A stretch of 9,571 nucleotides of DNA from an uncultured bacterium (GTDB taxonomy: Bacteria; Patescibacteriota; Minisyncoccia; Phycocordibacterales; UBA9973): the NCBI GenBank assembly GCA_937895685.1, contig CALBMC010000025.1, positions 1-9,571 of the forward strand, in the 5' to 3' direction. Below are positions 1-3,999 of the stretch, piece after piece; position 1 is the first letter of the stretch; every line of letters starts with the position of its first letter. Position numbers and translations under genes: made by a program. Under the pieces are notes generated by a model. It saw nothing but the letters and a program-made list of their open reading frames with translations. It made no database searches and was not told the origin of the DNA.

Positions 1-325
1 CTGTTTCGTCTATTAATGCGATAACCTTCTCCCTTATACTTTTTGTCCCAGCAACCCAGCTGGACATATAAACAGCCTTTACGGAGTCGGGTGTTTCAAT
101 ATGAGACACTATTATTTTTTCTGGTTCCGGCACTGTTTCAGTTAAGGTTTCTTTTTCATTTGGACTTTCATCTTTTATATAAGACTCAGCCGCCATTTTT
201 GGGATATAGAAATAAGCGAAAATTGCAATAAGCAAAGATATTATTATAGAAAAAACTATAACAATATTTCCATTGTTATAGATATTTTTATTATTTAGTT
301 TCCTCTTGGTTTTTTCCAAAGACAT
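1..325 (-). CDS. DUF4015 putative glycoside hydrolase, membrane-anchored (C-terminus outside window)
   Basis: Only the first 108 residues lie in the window; the gene runs off the left edge. The N-terminus is short and basic (KTKRK, residues 5-9). A single hydrophobic helix follows at about residues 21-42 (IVIVFSIIISLLIAIF and on), then an acidic, Pro-rich linker at about 47-80. At residue 83 the conserved domain opens with KAVYMSSWVAGTKS and a further block ending LIDET. I recognise this opening as that of DUF4015 proteins, which are predicted TIM-barrel glycoside hydrolases common in Patescibacteria. Inference: a signal-anchor protein with its barrel outside the membrane, acting on a cell-surface polysaccharide of unknown identity. 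The ATG at 325 is the only ATG before an in-frame stop upstream. It overlaps the end of the preceding 65-residue membrane-protein gene by 35 bases in another frame, so the two are probably co-transcribed. No Shine-Dalgarno site is seen. The family call is fairly firm; activity is unproven. Confidence 0.8.
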   Translation of the reverse strand, partial: MSLEKTKRKLNNKNIYNNGNIVIVFSIIISLLIAIFAYFYIPKMAAESYIKDESPNEKETLTETVPEPEKIIVSHIETPDSVKAVYMSSWVAGTKSIREKVIALIDET

Positions 326-488
326 GCCAGGTGTTTTTCTTATAATTTCTTCTCATCATGTATGAGTTAAAGACAAGCAGGACACCAATTAAAACTATAA
401 AAAAATTCTTCCAAGGAGAAGGAAATCCTAGAATTGGTAAGATTATCAAAAATATACCTAAAAGAAATAATAGTCTTGGTTTTTTCAT
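291..488 (-). CDS. Small two-helix membrane protein, function unknown
   Basis: A 65-residue protein with a basic start (MKKPR) and two hydrophobic segments, about residues 6-21 (LLFLLGIFLIILPILG) and 28-43 (NFFIVLIGVLLVFNSY). They are joined by a short turn with GFPSPWK, and a basic, hydrophilic tail follows (MMRRNYKKN and on). The layout resembles small PGPGW-like two-helix membrane proteins, but I cannot assign a family or function. Both ends would probably face the cytoplasm by the positive-inside rule. A good promoter sits just upstream, with only 7 nt between the -10 box and the ATG. The 3' end overlaps the start of the DUF4015 gene, which suggests a shared transcript. It could be a helper of the DUF4015 protein, but that rests on position only. 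Confidence 0.75.
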   Translation of the reverse strand: MKKPRLLFLLGIFLIILPILGFPSPWKNFFIVLIGVLLVFNSYMMRRNYKKNTWHVFGKNQEETK

Positions 489-495
489 ACCTTAT

Positions 496-523
496 ATTAT
501 AACTGGGTAATAATTTTTTTCAA
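496..523 (-). promoter_or_regulatory. Sigma70-type promoter for the small membrane protein/DUF4015 pair
   Basis: On the minus strand a -35 TTGAAA (518-523) and a perfect -10 TATAAT (496-501) are separated by 16 nt. Only 7 nt (489-495) lie between the -10 box and the ATG at 488. The predicted transcription start is therefore at or next to the start codon, giving a leaderless mRNA. The promoter begins 3 nt after the rsmI stop codon, so this pair can be transcribed independently of rsmI. Confidence 0.65.
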
Positions 524-525
524 AA

Positions 526-1209
526 TTATTGTTTTCCTATTATAACAACAAACTCCCCTTTTTTCTTTTCTGGGGTATTTTCGAATATGTTTAATATTTC
601 TTTGGCTGTTCCGTTTAGAAATTCTTCAAAGTGCTTTGTTAATTCTCTGGCCAAAATTATTTTCTTGTTTGGGTTTTCTTTTTCTATTTCTTCTAACAAT
701 TTTTCAATTCTGTGTGTTGATTCATAGAAGATAACTGTCTTATCTTCTTTTAGAGCTTCTTCTATTTTTGTTTTTCTACCTTTTTTGTGAGGCATGAACC
801 CTAAGAATACAAATTTACTAGTATCCACACCGGAGGCTGACAGGGCACTAATTAAAGCAGAAGATCCAGGAATCGGTGAGACTGTTTCGTGGCCAAATTT
901 TTCAATTACTTTTTTTACTAGAGTCACTCCTGGATCAGAAATGCCCGGTGTTCCAGCATCAGAAATTAAAGCCAGACTCTCTCCCTTTTCCAGTCTTGAA
1001 ATTATTTCAGATTCTTTAACTTCTCCACTGTGCGCGTGGTAACTTTTTCTTGGAGTATTTATTTCATAATGATTAAGAAGAATTCCTGAAGTTCGGGTGT
1101 CTTCGCAGTAAATACAGTCTACTTCTTTCAAAATGCGAATAGCCCGTAATGTTATATCTTCAAGGTTTCCTATCGGAGTTGCGACTATGTACAATATTCC
1201 TTTTTGCAT
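526..1209 (-). CDS. rsmI: 16S rRNA (cytidine-1402-2'-O)-methyltransferase RsmI, short form
   Basis: RsmI uses S-adenosylmethionine to 2'-O-methylate C1402 in the decoding centre of 16S rRNA, which tunes initiation and fidelity. The 227-residue protein has the tetrapyrrole-methylase fold with typical RsmI blocks: YIVATPIGNLEDITLRA (7-23), YCEDTRTSG (34-42), HAHSGE (58-63), SDAGTPGISDPG (83-94), PIPGSSA (112-118), FYESTHRI (161-168) and LARELTKHFEE (186-196). The E. coli enzyme is about 286 residues. This one ends right after the catalytic domain (GEFVVIIGKQ) and lacks the usual C-terminal helical extension. The ATG at 1209 places the first conserved block at residues 7-23, as expected. The gene begins 27 nt after the 98-residue orphan, with no good promoter or Shine-Dalgarno site between them, so it is probably co-transcribed with it. 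Confidence 0.95.
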   Translation of the reverse strand: MQKGILYIVATPIGNLEDITLRAIRILKEVDCIYCEDTRTSGILLNHYEINTPRKSYHAHSGEVKESEIISRLEKGESLALISDAGTPGISDPGVTLVKKVIEKFGHETVSPIPGSSALISALSASGVDTSKFVFLGFMPHKKGRKTKIEEALKEDKTVIFYESTHRIEKLLEEIEKENPNKKIILARELTKHFEEFLNGTAKEILNIFENTPEKKKGEFVVIIGKQ

Positions 1210-1236
1210 GGTAACAATTTAGAGAAATACAAAAAC

Positions 1237-1533
1237 TTACGCAGCTATATTTCTGTTAGAAATTCTACCAAGTATTTCCTTGGCTTCTTCAAAACTTTTT
1301 CCTTGACACAACATAACAGATGCTGGATCGACAGAAATAAGAACCGCCAGCTCACTTTTCAAATCTTGTGTTTTTGAAGTAGAAAGAGTTAGAGGATTTT
1401 TTTCTTCGAGAAGGGCAAAATAAAGAGGTGTTCCATCTTCAAGTTGTATATTTTCTGGGGAAATTCTTTGTTCTCCCTCACCTTGTCTTGGTCCAATAAG
1501 ATCTTCTATGTTGTAATCATTATTTTTATCCAT
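1237..1533 (-). CDS. Hypothetical acidic 98-residue protein
   Basis: I do not recognise this protein. It is soluble-looking, with no signal peptide or membrane segment. The N-terminal half is acidic and loop-rich (NNDYNIEDLIGP, QGEGEQRISPENIQLEDG). The C-terminal half (about residues 58-95) is more regular, with a strand-like LAVLISVDPASVMLC and a helix-like SFEEAKEILGRI. It is read as a real gene because it fills the space between tRNA-Ile and rsmI on the same strand. It also has a clear ATG, and a TACAAT -10-like hexamer lies exactly 6 nt upstream of it. It may be expressed by read-through from the tRNA promoter, from its own weak promoter, or both. No function is offered. Confidence 0.65.
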   Translation of the reverse strand: MDKNNDYNIEDLIGPRQGEGEQRISPENIQLEDGTPLYFALLEEKNPLTLSTSKTQDLKSELAVLISVDPASVMLCQGKSFEEAKEILGRISNRNIAA

Positions 1534-1539
1534 ACGTAT

Positions 1540-1545
1540 ATTGTA
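1540..1545 (-). promoter_or_regulatory. Possible -10 box for the 98-residue orphan
   Basis: TACAAT on the minus strand stands 6 nt before the ATG at 1533, the spacing expected if transcription began at the A of the ATG. No convincing -35 hexamer is visible 16-18 nt upstream, so this is a weak call. Read-through from the tRNA promoter is an alternative. Confidence 0.35.
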
Positions 1546-1572
1546 TTACTTTTAATAAAATAAGTCTCCCTG

Positions 1573-1644
1573 TGAGCGGCATAGGAATCGGACCTATGAC
1601 CTCTGTCTTATCAGGACAGCGTTCTACCACTGAACTAGCCGCTC
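1573..1644 (-). tRNA. tRNA-Ile (anticodon GAT)
   Basis: The minus strand folds into a complete cloverleaf. The acceptor stem is GAGCGGC/GCCGCTC, all paired. The D arm is GTTC/GAAC with loop AGTGGTA, so G18 and G19 are present. The anticodon stem is CTGTC/GACAG with loop CTGATAA, giving anticodon GAT, which reads Ile ATC and ATT. The variable loop has five bases (AGGTC) and the T stem is ATAGG/CCTAT. The discriminator base is A73, and the following bases are CAG, so the CCA end is not encoded. The T loop is TCCGATT, with C at position 55 where nearly all tRNAs have U (pseudouridine). The remaining conserved positions (T54, C56, A58) are intact, so it is probably functional. It has its own promoter immediately upstream. 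Confidence 0.95.
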
Positions 1645-1657
1645 AAAATGTCTTTAG

Positions 1658-1686
1658 AATATACCAGAATAGTAAGCTTTTTTCAA
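1658..1686 (-). promoter_or_regulatory. Promoter of tRNA-Ile
   Basis: On the minus strand, -35 TTGAAA (1681-1686) and -10 TATATT (1658-1663) are spaced by 17 nt. The predicted start lies near 1651, about 7 nt before the mature tRNA 5' end at 1644. Spacing and match are close to the sigma70 consensus. Confidence 0.75.
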
Positions 1687-1693
1687 GGGTTTA

Positions 1694-1721
1694 TTGCTTT
1701 TTATCTATGCAGGTATATAAT
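1694..1721 (+). promoter_or_regulatory. Promoter of the YpjD-type pyrophosphohydrolase gene
   Basis: On the + strand, -35 TTGCTT (1694-1699) and a perfect -10 TATAAT (1716-1721) are spaced by 16 nt. The predicted start is near 1728. It is arranged back to back with the tRNA-Ile promoter: only 7 bp separate the two -35 boxes. Confidence 0.65.
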
Positions 1722-1739
1722 CTTTGAAAATTGAAGATT

Positions 1740-2063
1740 ATGTTTAATGAAGCACAAAAACAGGTTGATGAATGGGTAAAACAATTCAAGATTGAGTACT
1801 TTATTCTAGAACGACAACATGTCATTTTGACCGAAGAAGTCGGAGAGCTTGCCAGAGAAATTAGTCACGACATTGGCTCTAAAAAGAAAAAGGCCGGAGA
1901 AAAAGAAAGCTCTATTGAAGATGAGTTAGCAGACATACTCTTTGTTATTATCTGCATGGCTAACAGAGAAGGTATTGATCTTGACCAAGCTTTCAAAAAA
2001 ACAATGGATAAAAAATACAGTCGTGATAACGACCGATTTGAAAGAAAAGATTCTGAAAAATAA
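1740..2063 (+). CDS. MazG-like nucleotide pyrophosphohydrolase (YpjD type)
   Basis: This 107-residue protein matches the all-alpha NTP pyrophosphatase (MazG-like) family, and in length and pattern most closely Bacillus YpjD. Visible blocks are LTEEVGELAREISH (30-43, the metal-binding EExxE element, E32/E33/E36) and IEDELADILFVIICMAN (59-75, the ExxD element, E62/D65). They are followed by LDQAFKKTMDKKYSRD (81-96) with the family's C-terminal Lys/Arg-Asp signature. Such enzymes hydrolyse nucleoside triphosphates to monophosphate and pyrophosphate with Mg2+, often to clear non-canonical nucleotides; the substrate here is unknown. A lysine-rich segment (about 48-56) links the two metal-binding helices. 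I prefer the ATG at 1740. A TTG at 1731 in the same frame would add three residues. The gene is monocistronic, with its own promoter and the bidirectional terminator at 2136-2165 downstream. Confidence 0.88.
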   Translation: MFNEAQKQVDEWVKQFKIEYFILERQHVILTEEVGELAREISHDIGSKKKKAGEKESSIEDELADILFVIICMANREGIDLDQAFKKTMDKKYSRDNDRFERKDSEK

Positions 2064-2071
2064 TAAACCAT

Positions 2072-2135
2072 CCACGTCAATCTTATTCATGTTGGGGTTT
2101 ACCCCCACATCAATCTTATTGGTGTGGGGGTAAAC
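2072..2135. repeat. Two-copy imperfect tandem repeat with long hairpin
   Basis: Two 31-nt units (2072-2102 and 2105-2135) match at 25 of 31 positions and share the core TCAATCTTATT. The second unit's arm TGTGGGGGTAAAC (2123-2135) pairs perfectly over 13 bp with GTTTACCCCCACA (2097-2109), which spans the junction of the units. A competing small hairpin GGGG-TTTA-CCCC (2094-2105) uses some of the same bases. Neither strand has a T-run immediately after the big hairpin, so it is not a standard terminator by itself. It lies in the 3' region of the pyrophosphohydrolase gene, just before the bidirectional terminator. It may be a short interspersed palindromic element or an RNA-stabilising structure. 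Confidence 0.75.
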
Positions 2136-2165
2136 AAAAAGCCGGATTAAATTCCGGCGTTTTTT
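2136..2165. terminator. Bidirectional intrinsic terminator
   Basis: A 6-bp GC-rich stem GCCGGA (2141-2146)/TCCGGC (2153-2158) with a 6-nt loop has T-runs on both sides. On the + strand GTTTTTT follows (2159-2165); on the minus strand TTTTT follows (2140-2136). It can end both the rightward pyrophosphohydrolase transcript and the leftward 169-residue orphan transcript. The orphan's stop codon (2147-2149) lies in the hairpin loop. Confidence 0.8.
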
Positions 2166-2656
2166 AATGTGTCTAAAATATTTTCTGTAATTGATTGGAT
2201 TATTGGGTTGTGCCCCAATTTTTCAAGCTTGTTTTCTTTGTACCAAACTTTGCCATTTTGGCACAAGGAAAAAATTCTTACATCATCCGAAATGTTTACC
2301 ACGACCGGCGGATACCAGCCATAGCCAATTTTGTTTACCAGTAAATCAATATTCTCCTCTTTTCCAAGCGGACAAATTGATACGCTGACACTCATTTTAT
2401 TGGCGCTCAGTAATCCCATAACTCTAACCCAGCTTTTTGTTGGTGTTAGAATGTTTTGACTTTTGTTTGAAATAATTAATTTCGGACTGTCATTTTTTGG
2501 ATCAGGGGTTGTCTCCATCACCAAATTGATAGTTGTTGTTTTGGTCAGCCTTTCGTTAAGTATCAGAAAGTTTTCTGATAAAACTTTCAAGGCTCTTCCG
2601 GCAAGGCCTGATGTTTGCCAGGCGTTCGGATTATTAAGGGTCGCTGTGTTACTCAT
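2147..2656 (-). CDS. Hypothetical 169-residue protein
   Basis: I do not recognise this protein. It has no signal peptide or membrane helix. The N-terminus is Asn/Thr/Ala-rich (MSNTATLNNPNAWQTSG). An amphipathic helix region follows (about 19-38, GRALKVLSENFLILNERLTK), then alternating beta-like strands: TTTINLVMET, PKLIISNKS, WVRVMGLL, MSVSVSICPLG, PPVVVNISDDVRIFSLCQNGKVWY. The C-terminal helix is about residues 150-167 (IIQSITENILDTLKNAG). The pattern suggests a small mixed or mainly beta soluble domain between helices. Expression looks strong: a consensus -35 TTGACA and -10 TATAGT precede it. The end of the reading frame is built into the bidirectional terminator, so the Ala-Gly-Ile-stop codons form part of the hairpin. 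There is no Shine-Dalgarno site. A role linked to the upstream RF1 gene cannot be claimed from position alone. Confidence 0.75.
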   Translation of the reverse strand: MSNTATLNNPNAWQTSGLAGRALKVLSENFLILNERLTKTTTINLVMETTPDPKNDSPKLIISNKSQNILTPTKSWVRVMGLLSANKMSVSVSICPLGKEENIDLLVNKIGYGWYPPVVVNISDDVRIFSLCQNGKVWYKENKLEKLGHNPIIQSITENILDTLKNAGI

Positions 2657-2674
2657 AAAAAAACAATTTTTATG

Positions 2675-2702
2675 ACTATACCAAATATTCAGCCTTTGTC
2701 AA
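2675..2702 (-). promoter_or_regulatory. Strong promoter for the 169-residue orphan
   Basis: On the minus strand a perfect -35 TTGACA (2697-2702) and -10 TATAGT (2675-2680) are spaced by 16 nt. The ATG at 2656 is 18 nt past the -10 box, predicting a leader of about 12 nt that is T-rich and lacks a Shine-Dalgarno site. The promoter starts 13 nt after the prfA stop codon, and no terminator separates them. Confidence 0.75.
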
Positions 2703-2715
2703 AAGAGACTCTAGG

Positions 2716-3690
2716 TTATTCTTCGTCACTGTCTCCTACCTCTCCTCGTTCAATGGCGTCTAGTATTTTTCCTATGTTTCCAAGCATAATTCCTGGAATG
2801 TTGGACCAAGATTGTTTTATTCTATGATCTGTAATTCTGTCCTGAGGGAAGTTATAAGTTCTTATTTTTTCACTTCGGTCCCCTGTTCCAATTTGGTTCT
2901 TTCTTTCATCAGAAAACTTCTTCGCCTCCTCCTCTTCTTTAAGTTGCTGAAGTTTTGCTTGAAGAATTTGCATTGCGCGCTCTCTGTTTCCGAGCTGGGT
3001 TCTCTCAGATGTACAACGAACATCTATCCCTGTTGGTTTGTGGATTAATCTTACTGCTGTTTCTACTTTGTTAACGTTTTGTCCCCCTGCCCCTCCAGAT
3101 CGAGAGTATTCCATATCTATATCAGAAGGATTTATTTCTATTTTTACTTTCTTACGAATAGGTAAAACAGCCACAGACGCTGTAGATGTGTGGATTCTTC
3201 CATTTTTTTCTGTGTCCGGAACTCTTTGAACTCTGTGAACTCCTGTTTCGTATCTTAGTTTCTTGTAGACGTCCATTCCTCTAATTTCAAAAACTGCTTC
3301 TTTGTATCCTCCCACATCACTTTCAGATTCGGAAAGTCTCTTAACTCCCCAGCCCATTTGGTTTGCATATCCGATATACATTCCAGCTAGCTCCGCTGCA
3401 AAAAGAGAAGCTTCATCTCCTCCTGCTCCGGCTCTAACTTCAAGAAGTATCTCATTTGGAAATTCTTCTTCCGCTTTTTCACTATCTAGAATTCCCTTTA
3501 TCTGTTCCCAGATTGCAGTTTTTGTTTTTTCTAATGTTTCTAATTCTTCTTTTGCAATTTCTGCCATAGCTGGATCAGATTCAGAAAGTTCCTTTACTTC
3601 AGAAATATTTTTGATAGTTTTTTCAAGCTCCTCAGCTAAGTAGAAGATTTTTGGATTTTCTTTTAATTCTTTTATGTTTATTTCGTCCAT
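2716..3690 (-). CDS. prfA: Peptide chain release factor 1 (RF1)
   Basis: RF1 reads UAA and UAG in the ribosomal A site and triggers hydrolysis of peptidyl-tRNA. The 324-residue protein carries the class I release-factor blocks: VRAGAGGDEASLFAAEL (85-101), YETGVHRVQRVPDTE (147-161), GRIHTSTASVAVLP (164-177), and SRSGGAGGQNVNKVETAVR (196-214) with the catalytic GGQ at 202-204. IRTYNFPQDRITDHRI (276-291) follows. The codon-recognition tripeptide is P-D-T (158-160). This is the RF1-type PxT, not the RF2-type SPF, although PAT or PVT is more familiar. It is about 36 residues shorter than E. coli RF1, mostly in the N-terminal domain that binds the glutamine methyltransferase PrmC. The gene follows the rpmE terminator. 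I see no convincing promoter or Shine-Dalgarno site directly before the ATG. Confidence 0.97.
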   Translation of the reverse strand: MDEINIKELKENPKIFYLAEELEKTIKNISEVKELSESDPAMAEIAKEELETLEKTKTAIWEQIKGILDSEKAEEEFPNEILLEVRAGAGGDEASLFAAELAGMYIGYANQMGWGVKRLSESESDVGGYKEAVFEIRGMDVYKKLRYETGVHRVQRVPDTEKNGRIHTSTASVAVLPIRKKVKIEINPSDIDMEYSRSGGAGGQNVNKVETAVRLIHKPTGIDVRCTSERTQLGNRERAMQILQAKLQQLKEEEEAKKFSDERKNQIGTGDRSEKIRTYNFPQDRITDHRIKQSWSNIPGIMLGNIGKILDAIERGEVGDSDEE

Positions 3691-3711
3691 TTTGTATAAA
3701 AATTAGGAAAA

Positions 3712-3740
3712 GAAAAAACGCCTATATTGGGCGTTTTTTC
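3712..3740. terminator. Intrinsic terminator after rpmE
   Basis: A perfect 11-bp inverted repeat GAAAAAACGCC (3712-3722)/GGCGTTTTTTC (3730-3740) has a 7-nt loop. Read on the minus strand it is a GC-centred hairpin ending in TTTTTTC, placed 8 nt past the rpmE stop codon. It would end the rpmE transcript before prfA. The symmetry gives a T-run on the + strand too, but no rightward gene precedes it. Confidence 0.8.
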
Positions 3741-3748
3741 TCGCTTAG

Positions 3749-3961
3749 TTACTTCTTCTTTGAAGCTTCTTGTCGTTTCTTGAATCTGTCTACTCTTCCT
3801 GCTGTGTCTAGAGTCTTTTCCTTTCCTGTAAAGAATGGGTGACATTCGCTACAAACTTCATTTTTTATCTCTTCTTTTGTTGAGCCAACTGTAAAAGTCA
3901 CTCCGCAAGAGCAAGAAACCTTTGCTTTATCGTAATATGTTGGGTGTATGTCTGCTTTCAT
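3749..3961 (-). CDS. rpmE: Large ribosomal subunit protein L31 (bL31), zinc-binding form
   Basis: A 70-residue bL31. It begins with the classic MKADIHPTYY. The four zinc cysteines of the C+ form are C17, C19, C37 and C40 (CSC and CSECHPF). The conserved HPFFTGKEKTLDTAGRVDRF block is at 41-60, followed by a Lys-rich tail (KKRQEASKKK) suited to rRNA contact. It sits at the subunit interface near the central protuberance and helps hold the two subunits together. The C+ form binds zinc and is often paired in other bacteria with a cysteine-free paralogue made under zinc shortage; none is visible here. It is probably a single-gene transcript, with its own promoter overlapping the end of the transglycosylase gene and a strong terminator downstream. 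Confidence 0.97.
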   Translation of the reverse strand: MKADIHPTYYDKAKVSCSCGVTFTVGSTKEEIKNEVCSECHPFFTGKEKTLDTAGRVDRFKKRQEASKKK

Positions 3962-3970
3962 TAGGTAAAT

Positions 3971-3999
3971 AATATAGCACAGGTTTATAGACCTTGCAA
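3971..3999 (-). promoter_or_regulatory. Promoter of rpmE
   Basis: On the minus strand, -35 TTGCAA (3994-3999) and -10 TATATT (3971-3976) are spaced by 17 nt, and the -10 is extended (TGC before TATATT). The ATG at 3961 follows after 9 nt, so the predicted leader is only about 3 nt. The -35 box lies inside the last codons of the transglycosylase gene. Confidence 0.7.

Noticed and set aside
43..231. 62-codon open frame on the + strand at the left edge
   Set aside because: The minus strand here encodes the recognisable DUF4015 protein, so this frame is a shadow.
509..530. Inverted repeat AATAATTTT/AAAATTATT at the rsmI stop codon
   Set aside because: The stem is all A-T and no T-run follows it on the minus strand. 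It overlaps the -35 box of the next promoter, and such repeats are common in AT-rich DNA.
3302..3643. 113-codon open frame on the + strand inside prfA
   Set aside because: It lies antisense to a firmly identified RF1 gene, is Ser-rich low-complexity and has no promoter or family signature; it is a shadow frame.
3693..3698. TATACA just before prfA as its -10 box
   Set aside because: Only 2 nt separate it from the ATG, so transcription would start inside the gene, and no -35 box stands at the right distance.
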